This document shows positions 33,283-45,380 of a stretch of 64,000 bases of DNA, piece by piece. The number at the start of each line of letters is the position of its first letter. Positions within the stretch are counted from its first letter, which is position 1. Where the stretch lies: contig NW_026570325.1 in assembly GCF_019649055.1 (NCBI RefSeq), forward strand, positions 409,567-473,566, given 5' to 3'. The notes beneath the pieces are model-generated. The model made no database searches. It was given only the letters and a program-made list of their open reading frames with translations, and was not told the origin of the DNA. Position numbers and translations under genes: made by a program. The DNA comes from Paramacrobiotus metropolitanus (Eukaryota > Tardigrada > Eutardigrada > Parachela > Macrobiotidae).

Positions 33283-33759
33283 CTCGATTACATAATCAGT
33301 TTAAAAACCGACTCTGAAAATGCTGCTCATACCTTTAGTTACGGTAAATCTCGTAAATTTTAATGTTGTATGTATTCAAGCATCAGATAACTCCTTCTTG
33401 AAAGTATATGGTTCTGATAACCACCTACACATAAGCGTACTGCGGCATTCAGAATAGAGTGAGCGGAATTACGGAGTAATGCTACAATTATCAGTGGCCT
33501 GAATAATACTGTTATCGCAAAAACACAGATAACCCAACCGCACTTATAAAGTGTTCAAGCAAATTAATAGTCAATAAAAAAAATCCTTGGAGCAAACGGC
33601 ACGTACCCAGGAAAACCCTGCAGTTTTAAAACGGATATAAAAAAACGGCAAACTTTCCCACTGTTTGAAGCAATACAAATGTGACAAGTTTTTGTGTGCA
33701 CAAACTGCCTCGGCCAGTACGTCGGTTGGTTAAGAGCGGTGGTACTTTTATGGTTTTTC
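33283..33759. other. Promoter side of the kinase gene, no gene
   Basis: AT-rich. Contains the minus-strand promoter of the kinase-Kelch gene. Nothing else recognised. Confidence 0.3.
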
Positions 33760-33911
33760 CACGGTGGAGCGCCACTGTCCACCTTTGGACGACACTATCA
33801 GGAAGCGTTTGAGAAGAGTGCATGCATGCTGACTGGGTTCGTAATCGTACGGTTCGGTATCCGGGCAAGAAGTGGGACGGCCTCAGATGGTTGCTCCAGT
33901 AACCCAGTTGT
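33760..33911 (+). pseudogene. Relic of the 3' part of exon 3 of a gene C-like copy
   Basis: Reads RHCPPLDDTIRKRLRRVHA… and, in shifted frames, the …RYPGKKWDGLRWLL… motif. Nucleotide similarity to gene C's exon 3 end (29593-29624 plus 30181-30273) is high, and it has the two halves joined without the insertion. A short duplication precedes a GTAAGT donor. No other exons are nearby. Confidence 0.75.
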
Positions 33912-35937
33912 AAGTCTTGGATTATGATAATTGACAACGGTACCATCGCTAATGAGGTGTGATTTCGGCTCTATTGTGTCATTTGGAATGAGACGCTCCA
34001 CAAGGTGAAGCATATGCGTCTATGGGAAAAACACCAGTGTAGTCCACATTTCCAAGTGTATACGTTCTTCTACTTGTTTTTTCCAAGTACAATCAAAGAG
34101 GACTTGTTCAGCACAAAAAGTATTACAAAACTAAACTAATCTTAACAATTTTATCTGTATCAACAAAATGTTACACACCATTTTCTACAAAAGTAAATGA
34201 TGTCCCACGTTAGAGCTCTTGCCATATACAAGTAGCCAGGGCGGCGAATTCGCTGTACTTGCATAGCTTACGTTTAATCTTGTACAGAACCTGTGAAGTC
34301 TGAGCGTTATTTACTTGTCGTTGAAACGACTGAGAAATTCGATTTATGACAAGTTTTTAATAACGACTTACATACATATGTTACACTTTTAATGCTTTTA
34401 CTTTATAATCATATGTTTACAAATTATGTATTTACACTTTTCTGCAGTTTATTACTAATCTTTAAAATTCTGCTAAAACCGAACTAGTTTTGAAAAGTTA
34501 AACGGATCTTTTGAGTGCTGCAAGCAAAAACAATAACGATGTGAATTTTGTAAAAACGTCAGCTGATAATGCCTGATATCTATATTACTATTGAAAATAT
34601 ACTGAAACGTTTGCACCGAGATCCAATATCAACAATTTCGCTGAAAGACGTTTTCCTTTATATCATAAAAAGTGTGTGGTAGTAACTAGTACTAACTACT
34701 ACTATTTTGTAAACATTGTCTGAATTATTTACATATCCTGAAGATATCCCAGAAAGCGCATGCGCGCGCTATAACATAACATCCTAAATAAACTTTTACA
34801 GTATTTAGCGGGCGTTTTTAGAGAATCGAAGTTGTAACTTGTAATCAAATTAGCTACTACAACCATTCCTTAAGGTCCAGCAATCGTCGTTAATCCACAG
34901 GCTGTTTACAAAATTTCTGGAACTACTTACAGTAAACATAACTTAAAATATTTCCATTTTCACATTTTGCGTAGCATATAATTTCAACATTGAATTCGAA
35001 CTCTCAAACATATTTGCACCATGTCAGTGCAAAAGCATGGTTAGATTACTTCCATACATATGGCATTTCAGTAATAAAGTGTATAACTTCATTTAAATGT
35101 GTTATAGTAAGCGACATTTAAAAGCAAAACGACATTAAACGACGAAAAAACAGACTGATTCCGAATGGAGTTCTGCATATGGCGGTATATGTCTCACGAT
35201 ATTCTCTCATTCCAAATGACAAGCGCTAGGCACGCTACGCCTCTTATACCCTCGGCACGCCTGATGGTACGGTTGCTATTGTCTTCTGCTGTGAATCACT
35301 TATTAGACGGCTCTGTTGCAAAGTTGTAATGTGAACTACAGTGTGAAAAGTGTAACGTCAGTTAACGTCTACAACAAGTGGAAGGATGTCTACAACAAGC
35401 GGAAGGACCGGAAAAATTCAGTCTAGCTTCTTATGAATAGCGACGGCCAACTCTCTCTTTGGTTTGAGTATTAAAGGTTATTAAGCGCCATGATTTTAGT
35501 TCTTCCGCTGACCTTTAGTTGCAGCCAAGATTTAGTTTTACTCCACCACAAATCATCAACAGAACGCGACAAAACGCTTGTTGACGACTTACGCCCGTTG
35601 ACAAAACACTGACGCGGATGGCAGAGTAGGGCAAGGAGGAGGGTACAGGAGTGTTCAAGTAACACGATACAGGCACAATCTAATGGTAAGTACTCATCAC
35701 ATACAATTGCGCGCCCCGGTGTTTCTGCAAGTTAGTCACATCCGGCTCCGATTCGAGTGCTATAAATCCTATAATTATGGCGTATAGTACATATGTACGT
35801 GTGCGAACAGCACGTACGCACTCATACCTACACCTGGGCTCTGTCTAATGTTTTTCTGCCTGTTTCCCTGTATGCATACCTTTATTTATGCTTCCGCTTT
35901 CCACAGCACTTTGCAGGAAATAGAATAAAACAGCTTC
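33912..35937. other. About 2 kb AT-rich intergenic, nothing recognised
   Basis: No open frame with recognisable content, no tandem repeat or inverted repeat with clear ends. A C-rich pyrimidine stretch lies near 35625-35645 on the minus strand. Confidence 0.3.
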
Positions 35938-36122
35938 TGTAACGGGGGATTCCTGTCTCATGTATTAGTATGTACGAGTATGTGCTTGGTTGTCCCGCCT
36001 CTTGTATTTCCTGTTCCTGTACGAGCGATTCAGTATATATAGCGATGTATTTCCTGCGGTATCTTCAGTCGTTGGGTTAGCAATATTTCGAGCAGTATCA
36101 GCCGGTTCCGTTGCCCGTTATA
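35938..36122 (+). repeat. 5' LTR of gypsy-like element
   Basis: 185 bp, apparently identical to 40507-40691, with a TATATATAG box at about 36034. The ends form a short inverted repeat TGTAACGGG/CCCGTTATA. Confidence 0.88.
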
Positions 36123-36424
36123 CTTGGAGTCGCATACCGAGAACGAAATTTTTTTTTCCAAGTCGACAGTTTCAGTGCCCTTTTAACTTTTACCACCGCT
36201 ACCCCTCCGCCTCCCTGTTCCAACAGCCAACAGGTAAGTCCTTATGTATCACGTCCAATTTTTTTTTCCAAAAAGAACAGCTGTAACTGATTTCAACCTA
36301 ATGCTGTTTTCGAATTCCATAACGCGCCATTTTTAAGTAATTTAATTGATAACTGCAAAGTCAACTTTACGCAGTTAGGAGGCTGACTTTAATTGATATC
36401 ACTAATTACCAGCAAGCCAGTATC

Positions 36425-37564
36425 ATGGCTCTAGACCCCCAAGCACTGCAAAATATTCTTAACACCGTTAATCTCGCTACTGCACAGCAGAACGCCGCTT
36501 TACAGCAAAGCCTTCAGGATAACGCAACCGCCCATCAGAATTTATTAAATTTTTTGAATAATCAAAATGCCGCTGCAGTTACCCGTATAACATCTCTCGA
36601 ATTGGGCGATTTACCGAAGTTTGGTGGTTTTTCTTACGAAGACGCTCAGGACTTTTTAACGCAGTTTGAGACGATGGCCGTTGCTAATAACTTCACACCA
36701 GCTAACAGAATCCAACATTTTGCGCTCTGTTTGCGGAATAACGCCCTTCGCTGGTATACCGCAGAACTAGCAGGTATCGCATGGCCAGACCTTCGATCTC
36801 ATTTTTTAACAGCTTTCGGAAAAACTCGTTTTGAACTTGATCTTATGAATGAAGGTTGTCGTACATTAGCATTTACAGATCCTCGTACTTTTGTCCATCG
36901 TGTTCTTGATTACGTGGAAACCAGTAATCCCGCAGCTACCGAAGTAGAAAAAACAGTTCGTCTCTTCGAAGCCTTGCCCCTTGAATTTAAACCGGCATTC
37001 GTGACTAACAGCCCCAGAACCGTAGCCGATTTTTTCAATCGTTTACGTGATGTGTCCGTTAAGCAACAATACAGGCTCGCAATGCAGAATCAAAATTCTT
37101 CATATCAGGCGTTCAATAATGTTGCAGATCAGTCAAATCTTTTGTCGCTATACAGCCAACCGACAGCGCCTACCTCGAATCAGATACAGATTGTCGCTCA
37201 TAACCTTATGAAAGGTTTGGATGAAAGACTGAAGCATCTTGCTGAACAAATAAAGTGTTTACAGGAAAATAACGAATCAGAGGGCAGTCACGATCTTTCT
37301 CAGAATTACTTAACGGGTAATGCGAACCGGTCAACCCTTCGACTCACAGATGCGCCAGGCCAGGTTAATGGATGCTCTAATTGCGGTAGTTATGATCATC
37401 TTTCGTATGCTTGCCCGTTTGGAGGTGGCCACTCTACGCAGGCACAGTATGCACAGGGAGAACAAGCTTCTGAAGATCGTTATCCGATGTCATTCGGTGT
37501 AGCACAGCATCCGCCAACGACGCAGCAACCGACTTTTAACACACCCGGTAAATTACCATCTTAG
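36425..37564 (+). CDS. gag: Retrotransposon Gag (379 aa)
   Basis: ATG at 36425 in context ATCATGG, stop TAG at 37562-37564. Begins MALDPQALQNILNTVNLATA with a Gln/Asn-rich helical lead (about 1-55). Then comes a retrotransposon-gag capsid core: LPKFGGFSYEDAQDFLTQFE (about 63), NRIQHFALCLRNNALRWY (about 93), W.DLRSHFLTAFG and later YVETSNP. A Gln-rich middle and a CCHC zinc knuckle, CSNCGSYDHLSYACP (about 318-332), follow. The capsid layout is typical of gypsy-group Gag. The frame is fully open with no lesion, unlike the copia gag in this window. No protease or pol frame follows or overlaps. The product should form particles that package RNA. Confidence 0.88.
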   Translation: MALDPQALQNILNTVNLATAQQNAALQQSLQDNATAHQNLLNFLNNQNAAAVTRITSLELGDLPKFGGFSYEDAQDFLTQFETMAVANNFTPANRIQHFALCLRNNALRWYTAELAGIAWPDLRSHFLTAFGKTRFELDLMNEGCRTLAFTDPRTFVHRVLDYVETSNPAATEVEKTVRLFEALPLEFKPAFVTNSPRTVADFFNRLRDVSVKQQYRLAMQNQNSSYQAFNNVADQSNLLSLYSQPTAPTSNQIQIVAHNLMKGLDERLKHLAEQIKCLQENNESEGSHDLSQNYLTGNANRSTLRLTDAPGQVNGCSNCGSYDHLSYACPFGGGHSTQAQYAQGEQASEDRYPMSFGVAQHPPTTQQPTFNTPGKLPS

Positions 37565-40506
37565 GCGCAGCAGTTTTGGTCTGCAGAATCTCAGGTCACC
37601 GGTAGTGCACAATCGGCGTATTCGAGATGGCAGATTTAACTTTTCTGGTCTATTTGTCATTCGTACGTAAAATTTGTTTAGGTTTTGTAAATTTTGTGCT
37701 CTTTAAATTTGTTCGTAATTTGGTATTGCGTTTAATAATTAGTGATGCCTGCCCGTTGATTTTGGAGGCTGCAGCAGTATTTATTGTTATTGAGGAAAGG
37801 GCAGATGAGTGAGAAAATGTTTGAGGTTGACAGCGCTGATTCGCTGAAATATTAGATTTTTTTGATGATGGCCAGATGTGAAAAGCCTCGCGATGGTAAC
37901 GGTAATGGTTAATGTAACGTTATGTGCAGAAATGGATTTTGGGATATATTTAAATTGTTATCGCATATGCGCAGCTCAGCTTAAATCTTATCTATCATTA
38001 ATTTCCGCCGCTGGTTCGGCTAATGACATAAAATGCCAGATGTTGTAGTTTCGTTTTCGGCAGTCAGAGATCGTTAATGTCAACTTAAATTATAAAATTT
38101 TGAATAAAATCGTGAAAATCCAGATGTACTGCCAGTAAAAGTTAAAAATAAATTAAAGCTTTCGATTCCAGCGAAAACAAGATCATAAATTTAAATGTCA
38201 GCGTTCACAACACATGACGGCATACTTGGCACAAAAAACATAAATATTATTTTTCGAAATTCCCATTAACTGGTGCGGTTATGTTTTACTACGGCAATAT
38301 GCGCATGGATTTTGGGCAACGGACAATTATGAATGTTCGTTCTGACTACGAAGAAAATAACTGAATGGTTCGATTTATGGTTGTGTAAACTGTAAAGTGT
38401 ATGGTAAACATTATGCGCTCTTTTATTTAACTAATAATCTCGTCGAACAGAAGCCGCAGCTTGGTCACCCTTGTATACCACGGCAGCTCAAGTAAGTATT
38501 TGTGCTGAATTGATTAACGCTAATCACGTAAAATGAAATTGAAGAAGATCAAGAAAAATTTATGGAAAAGGGCTTTTGCACGAGCAAATCTATTTATATT
38601 CGCTCATATACGGGTGCGTGCTATAAACGCCCATCCTTGTTTCGTTGCGTCGTGACCTAATTTTCGACCATATAGACGGGCCACGGCTATAAACGCCTGC
38701 CCTTGTCCGTGCCCTCTGTCTCTATTGTAATCGTGTCGTCATCCAGGTGCGCCTATAAACGGTCCCTGTTGGTTTAATTCTTTCAATCAAGCCCCAAACA
38801 TCTGACGATTTTAATGATGAATTGTTTGGAAAGTCGCGTTAAAAAAAAACTGCTTCATGCTCAATAGCAAACTTGTGTTCCACCGGTCGAGCTCGCCTGT
38901 TGGTAGTCTACCATCATCACTGCTGCACAGTGCTTCTGACGGTAAGTATTTTGTTTATTTTAAAACGTGAAATTTGTTTTTAAAAAAATGTATATTTCTG
39001 TGCGCATATCGCGGTATTGGAAAATGGGTGTCCCTTCCTTAGTACGGGTATAACAAAGTTTTTGTTCTGAAGTCATGCATTGTTTGTTGTTCTGATGATA
39101 TTGGTTTGGACTTAACTCTGGTTAGCGAATAATTTTTTGTGTGCCAGCAGATTACGACAGTACATTTCTCGACGTGATTTAATCTTTTGTACTTGTTTCG
39201 TTAATTTATATGTCATAGTGTAAAGGCGTAAGTACATCTTTTCTCAATTCAAGAACAGAATCTTAACAGATAGTACTGCCACTTCCGTAATATTAACAGT
39301 ATGCATCTTTTGTTATTTCTTGCCACTCTTTTGTTATTTCTTATTATAATTTTATTAGCAGCCAAACATGTGTCACATCTTGTCACCTATTTTCCTTTTT
39401 TTTTAATCTTGGTTTGCCAGTCGATTATCTTTTTTAGCCGGTCGTACTATTCTCAGCAATTCTGTATAGCCAGAACAGGGAAGATCATTGCATCTGCTGG
39501 ATATTCATTTTCCATTTGGCCCGATGAAGCACCTCTTGATTTTATTAGGAAAGTAACTTTGGCCCGATTCTCTCCCCGCTCTATCTTTTTCTCTGTGTTC
39601 ACGCCTCACCAGTTCTCATGCGTCCATGCATACCCGTCGCATCACTTCACACAAACAGAGAGCACATGTTATCTCTTGCTCCTAGCATCCTGTCTGCACT
39701 GCTGATCCTCATAACTCTGTCTTGCCAATTATCACACGAATTCACCCCATTGTAATGCGCTCGCTTTACGCAGTATTGCTAATGTGCCTTTGCCCTCCCC
39801 ATCTCATCCGCATTGTTCTCATCATTTCATGCGCATTGTCCCTTATCTCGCTCCAGTCATTGTACATTCATGAATCATTGTCGCATTATTGCCATACAAT
39901 GTCATACACTTCACTGACTGTAAGAATTTGGCGAGGTTTTTTTAAAGGTTGCGTTTCGGGAATATCCGATTTTTTTTGCGGCAATTGCAATGATTGAACT
40001 TGAATTAAATTAGCGCGTTATATCAAAATTACGAACAAAATATTTGTAAATATAAGTAGGGTTGCGTCAATGCGTGTTCGAGTTTTTCAGAACCAGAAGT
40101 TTGTAATGGTTTTCTACTGGTGTACTGACGTCGTGGACATCGATATTACTCTTCCTTTCCCAAGACCATTAGGAACCCCGATGACGCATGTCTGTGTGGA
40201 CTAAGTGGCCATTTTTCAACGTGGGGTGGATCGTCGAACGGATACAACAATTAACGTCGTACGTAGAACCGGACGGTAACAGCAACTATCGTCGTACGTG
40301 GAACGCTTCGGAATTCGGATCATATTTGCCTTATTTACCTATTATTTTATTACTAATGTTTTCGAACTAAATCTACGTTTTGTACTCCCAAAAAAATCTG
40401 ATCGTGATTTCTCTAGTGCTATTGCAAGCTTTATATTTTCGTTTGTATATGTTTTTTCTTAGTTTTTTCCTGAAAACATTCTGTTTTCAGTCTGGTAAGA
40501 GGGGAG
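37565..40506. other. Non-coding internal region of the gypsy-like element, with a 66-bp repeat
   Basis: About 2.9 kb without recognisable pol. CTATAAACG(C/G) recurs at 38621, 38687 and 38753, exactly 66 bp apart, marking about 2.2 tandem units. A hydrophobic open frame at 39301-39705 (MHLLLFLATLLLFL…) follows T-rich DNA and shows no envelope hallmark; I do not call it a gene. Confidence 0.5.
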
Positions 40507-40691
40507 TGTAACGGGGGATTCCTGTCTCATGTATTAGTATGTACGAGTATGTGCTTGGTTGTCCCGCCTCTTGTATTTCCTGTTCCTGTACGAGCGATTC
40601 AGTATATATAGCGATGTATTTCCTGCGGTATCTTCAGTCGTTGGGTTAGCAATATTTCGAGCAGTATCAGCCGGTTCCGTTGCCCGTTATA
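40507..40691 (+). repeat. 3' LTR of gypsy-like element
   Basis: 185 bp, apparently identical to the 5' LTR, preceded by the polypurine tract and followed by the CTTC duplication. Confidence 0.88.
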
Positions 40692-41183
40692 CTTCTACAA
40701 ACAGCAGTAACAGGCGAGCGATCGATAGTAGCAGACTGGTATTGTGTCTCCTCTTTTCCTTTTCCCACTGGCTGACATCATACTGACGAGCCGTCTGAGT
40801 CAGCCTGTGACTGCAAGCGGGTGCAGTCACGCTGTTAAGATCGATCAGTGTTTGTTTGCAACTTTGGATAGAAACGCCGTTCACGTCGTTTTTTAGGTTT
40901 TCCGTACGCTCCGCTTCTATTTCTATATCACAGCTCGTCTTCTGCTGACATTCTGTAGGTTCCCAGCGCTGGTTGGCCGTGTAACCGTTTATATCCGCAT
41001 CCTGTTTTTTCGTTGTGTAGCCAGTGTCTAGCCACAAAAGACGGAGTCAGACACTTTGCTTTGGTCTCCCTGTACTGCGATTTTTTTCTTCAGTATTTCA
41101 GATTGCTAAAACCTACTTTTCTCGCATCCCTAGGAAACCGTTCGGCTAAAAACTCAACAGTTTCCAACGCCTTCCTTGTGAAG

Positions 41184-43940
41184 ATGCCGTATCCTTATGA
41201 ATATTTTTCGGGCATCAAAAGCAGGTGTCCCGGCCAGTGGAACATCAACAATGCTGTGATGGTGAATTTAGTCGGTGATGATTTCTACCTGGCCTATTTA
41301 CAGGACATCGACGGCGATCTAGTCTTTGTGGATTTCGATTGCACCAAAATCCCCTCTTGGTGGGTGTCAGCCGATCGCGTCTATCGACATAATTTATACG
41401 GGGAGCGGGTGAAGCATGACTCTGTTTTTGTGGCTGTGCGCGAAGAAGACAACGGTCCGTACATTTTCCGTCCGGCCAAGCTATTACGCAATTCCACACT
41501 TAGCACGAATTACCTCTGCTGTGTTTCACTAAATACTACGCAGGATCCAAAGAATTCGTTTCGAGTGGTACATCAGTGGCAACTTTCGAGCGTGCTGCCG
41601 AGTCAGTATACGGACCTTCCAACAAAAATCACGGAAGATCATGTCGAAAAGGTAGTCGTTCGTGTTGACAACATGGGCTTCCTGAAACATATTGACGAAT
41701 ACCACATAACACGGCTCCTTGATATGGGATTTCGTGACGGGTTCAGTCCGATCGGCTGGCGGGTATGTCACATTTCTAGCCTGTCATAATACCACCAAGG
41801 AGTACTATACTGGTTGAAGAATGACAGCGCTGGAGCAATGAATATTAATCTCACCGTCACCGACATAAATGTGAATCAGCGCGTATTCAGACGCTTTTTC
41901 AGCTTCGTATGTGTATATTCATTTTTTTCATTGCAGGCTTTTGACGTCGCTCACAAGGACGATCGGGATCAGCTTTTCGTTCGGCTAACCGGAAGGACGT
42001 TGACGTTCGTAATAATGCAAGCATCGTGCTTTCATGTCTTCTGGAATACGAGGATCCCGTTATTCTTGCCTCGCCAGAAGAGAAAAAATCTAAGAAAGTA
42101 CTCTCGTACCATAATTGTACTTGCTGGAAAAAGGAAATCGCTAAAGATATTTCGTTCGGAATAAACAGCTATCTCCGACGGTACTGTTACCGACCGGAAA
42201 CTGCATATCCGTTTCCATGCGAAAGCCTTGTAGGTAAGACATAACTATAAGCAACTACCACTGGTTTACTACATTTCCTTAACGGAAATATGTTTTGGAG
42301 ACAGCGAAAGAGTAACACCAGGACTGTTCATGTGGTTGCTTTACCAGCTCCTGGATAAAAATGACATGCGGCATGTGTACTTATAAAGAATTGAAAACAT
42401 AATATCATTATAAAAACCAGCTCCAGGGATAAAATTAAAGATAGAAAAATTTTCAAAGGAGAGAAGATCCAGGAGGGATGGCATATCGTTATTCCGTAGC
42501 TAACAGAATCCATAATTGCATTAGTCTTGATATAGTAGAGGGTTGTGTTGTAGATGAAGTTCCGTCGCTTGGCAATATACCGTTTGAAGTTCAGTCCACC
42601 GTTTGGATGTTCATTCCACCGTTTGGTTTGGATGTTTGGATTGCAGTATTTGGATGTTCATTCGCAGGCGGCAGCAAAACGGTGAGTGACCGTCAGGTGT
42701 AAAGAATCGAATTAACTCTAATTATCGGAATCTATGGGGGCAAGGATTTACCGTGCCTTTTTACCACTTTTTACCAGGACAATCGGTTCCTCGTTGTGCC
42801 ATACAGTGTACGCAAAGCACACACTCCAAAATCAGAAACCGACTCAGCTTTACTAAGCTTAATGATAAAATTGAAATAATGCTGGAGAAGGAATAAAGAT
42901 ATCGCGCTCTTAAGCCGGCAGCACGTACGAGCTATCTGTAAATGTAACATTCTGATAACTCTACCAGCTTATCACTTGTTGCAGAGTATGCTCTCTGTGG
43001 AACGCCTTAGTGCCTGATCCAGCATCCGCTGCGGCTGTCACGGTTGATTTTACCCAGATCAGTGACACCTTGCCGGGGCTGTTGGAAACAGAGGGATACC
43101 GCACTGCGTATCTGTTACACCGCGTGGTCAGCCAGAAAACCAAAGCGTTGGCGCTGCTGCACCTGGACCACCGCACAGACTGTATAACGGCTTTGGTTGG
43201 GTGCATAAAAGAACTACTCGGTCTGAAACAAACAAACATCTTTCTGATCTCCGTCAGTTACTGCCGGATGCCATTTGAAAGCCGTCGAGTGGGTTGTAGC
43301 AACCCTGACGAGCCGATTCACGGAAAAATATTGTTCCAACTGCTTCCACTAAAAAAGCTCTGTCGACATCTGCGGATCCGGCACCTAGTTATGGATTTTT
43401 CCTTGTGTAATATACGACCACGTACTTTTTTTATGAAAAAGATCAGGGATGAATGCGAAAAAACTTGCAACCTGATGATCGTGATTCCCGTAATGGACGT
43501 CGAAAACGACGATGAAAATGCAAACGTTAGATCCTTTAAGCGAGCACTGGAGACATGCTGTCCAACCGTTGACAATGCCACCAAGAAACGTATTAGAAAG
43601 CTGTATACTCGCTGGCTGCGAACTATCCCGTATCCCAATGAACAGTGGACTGGTTTACGACGACTACTCGAACTGTAAGTATGCGATTCGATGTTCGACT
43701 CAAATGCCAAAAACTTCGGTACGCTTGCATGTTGCAGTGTTTTGAATTATACAAAAGCTTGAATTCTGTTTGCATGGCACATGACTGTATCTTATCATTG
43801 CATATTGCAGTTTTGGAGTGCTGGAATGCGGTAACACTGATGAAACGGAAGCATGGGAAAACTTGGACTTGCGCAACTTCGACAATATTCCCTTTGGTAA
43901 TCTTCAGTTGTCAATTCTTGCCCATTTCTACGTCGACTGA
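41184..43940 (+). pseudogene. Gene D: family member with split exon 1 and damaged F-box
   Basis: ATG 41184 (MPYPYEYFSG…). Exon 1a is 41184-41762 (FYLAYLQDIDGDLVFVDFD..PSWWV and VVHQWQ modules), exon 1b 41937-42233, F-box exon 42554-42681, exon 3 42985-43674 and exon 4 43811-43940 (…NLDLRNFDNIPFGNLQLSILAHFYVD). Exon 1b needs a one-base frame change near 42030 (…QASCFH to SCLLEYED…CWKKEIAK). The F-box exon is 128 nt rather than 91 or 94: a 37-bp local duplication of CCACCGTTTGG…GGATGTTCATT splits it and shifts frame. Exon 3 (230 codons, RVCSLWNALV…LCRHLRIRH…WLRTIPYPNEQW) is completely open. So the flanking exons look recent but the gene as drawn cannot give the full protein, unless another splice path skips the damaged exon. 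Confidence 0.78.
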
Positions 43941-44992
43941 CTACAGCCCTTCCGTTTCTTCGACGGCAGTGGGTTCCCTTCTTTGTTGGCAGGTGTTTTG
44001 TTAAGTAGTTTTTAATAAATGCTTATTGTAATGCTGTTTTTCTTACCAAAGCTTTGACGGCATTAATGTGATTTTGGCCATACCTAAAATTACATATGAA
44101 AACTGCTAGTTCAGGCAGTACATGTCCGATAGAGCTGTTGCAAACGAACTGAGATGTTTTTTTAGTTTATGAAATGATAACGGTTGGCATGCATCTATTA
44201 TTTTTCTTTGTAGTTGAAGAATAAGAAGGACTGGTTGCAACGAATTTTGTTTTAGGCGTCCAGAAATTTGTGAGTCAAAACGCACATTCGCAGCAGTAAT
44301 ATTCACTTAAATATTCCATTCGGGAATCTCCAGCTTACCATTCTTGCCCGTTACCCCTCAATCAACTTATTCTACTGAAAATATTTAGCGGCATTAATTT
44401 CGGGGCGGTTAGAGCTTTCGATTTATGTTGTTATAATCTTCGGAAACAACAAAATCACTCTTGATCGGTTGGCAGTGACCTTAGTAATTTGTGCTTGAAA
44501 ATCTTATTATCAAAAGATTTGTTGCACTGATGCAACCTCCGAATTACCCAATGTTGGGAAAAGTTAAAAACTACCGGTTCAAGAATTGTACCTATGCTAC
44601 CAGGGAAAGAACATCATAACACAGGCATCTGATCCATGCTGGTTCTATTGAATTATTTTCGTAATACATCGGTGAATATTTCTTGCATTTGTTTGGTATC
44701 TGTCGCAAGATCGAAGTAAACAACGGCAGTGCTTTCGGCTTTATGCCTTCTATACAAGAATGTACAACTATCCATACTTCTACCCATTAACAATATTGGT
44801 TAAAGACATTAGCGCAATACGCAAGAACATTAACTTTGGCTCCTAAATTTAAGAAATATCTTTATTTCATAGCTAGGCTGGCATAAAAATGAACCACAAA
44901 TGAAATTAGATAAATCTTTAACCAAATGGAAAATGAAATTACTTATTTGTACACCGGTCATTATATGACACTGGCGTCACTGGCGGGGCTGC
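43941..44992. other. Intergenic, nothing recognised
   Basis: AT-rich sequence between gene D and the first secreted-peptide gene, which converges on it. It must hold both 3' ends. AATAAA at about 44014 on the + strand fits gene D's poly(A) signal. Confidence 0.35.
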
Positions 44993-45172
44993 CTAAGGCT
45001 TCTTCTTCTTGTCTTGATCTTTTTCCCAAGGCTTTCCGTGTGTCTGGCGCAAAAGCTTTATTCCCTTTTCAAATTCCTTTTCACTCATCTCCTTTTCGCT
45101 TTGTACCGGCACGGTAAAGCCGATTAGCAGCGCACACACCATTCCCGTAAAAAATATCCACGTAAAGCGCAT
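44993..45172 (-). CDS. Small secreted peptide 1 (59 aa)
   Basis: Minus strand, ATG at 45172, stop TAG at 44993-44995, one exon. Reads MRFTWIFFTGMVCALLIGF then TVPVQSEKEMSEKEFEKG and ends in a basic tail (KDQDKKKKP). The first about 23 residues form a signal peptide with cleavage expected near VQS. The mature part (about 35 aa) is highly charged and contains LRQTHG. There are no cysteines in the mature part, so it is not a disulphide-stabilised defensin. The paralogue at 49336-49524 keeps the same frame, length and motifs while its bases have diverged, which argues for real coding. Function unknown; hormone-like, antimicrobial or matrix roles are all possible. Confidence 0.7.
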   Translation of the reverse strand: MRFTWIFFTGMVCALLIGFTVPVQSEKEMSEKEFEKGIKLLRQTHGKPWEKDQDKKKKP

Positions 45173-45380
45173 TCTCCGGTTGTATAAATTGTTAAACGGT
45201 TGTATAACACGAACTTACGGTGAAAATGTAAGCAAAATGTAAGTTAAGCGCAGGTACACGTCGTTTAAATAATTTCTGATATTGTATTGATTTTGTATGA
45301 GATGTCGTCGTATAAAAAACAACGAAGCTGAAAGCAACCTGCGGCGTATAAAAAATTCACGGTTTATTGCAAAAAAACAA

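Larger units (their letters stand above)
35938..40691 (+). mobile_element. Gag-only Ty3/gypsy-like LTR retrotransposon
   Basis: 185-bp LTRs (35938-36122 and 40507-40691) appear identical, begin TGTAACGGG and end CCCGTTATA, and are flanked by CTTC (35934-35937 and 40692-40695). A candidate primer site begins TGGAGTCG at 36125 and a purine run (AAGAGGGGAG, 40497-40506) precedes the 3' LTR. The only clear coding region is a 379-aa Gag. The following 2.9 kb carries no protease, reverse transcriptase or integrase. With identical LTRs this is unlikely to be decay, so it looks like a non-autonomous element using Gag of its own and Pol from elsewhere. It lies about 490 bp upstream of gene D. Confidence 0.88.

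Noticed and set aside
39301-39997. Hydrophobic open frames in the gypsy-like element as a possible env gene
   Set aside because: They follow from T-rich DNA, have no signal for cleavage, glycosylation pattern or conserved Cys, and the two frames do not join. Most likely non-coding.
41937-42233. Programmed frameshift in exon 1b of gene D (and at a similar place in F)
   Set aside because: The sites differ between copies, no slippery heptamer is shared, and the intact gene B and gene G need no shift. Mutation or sequence error is simpler.
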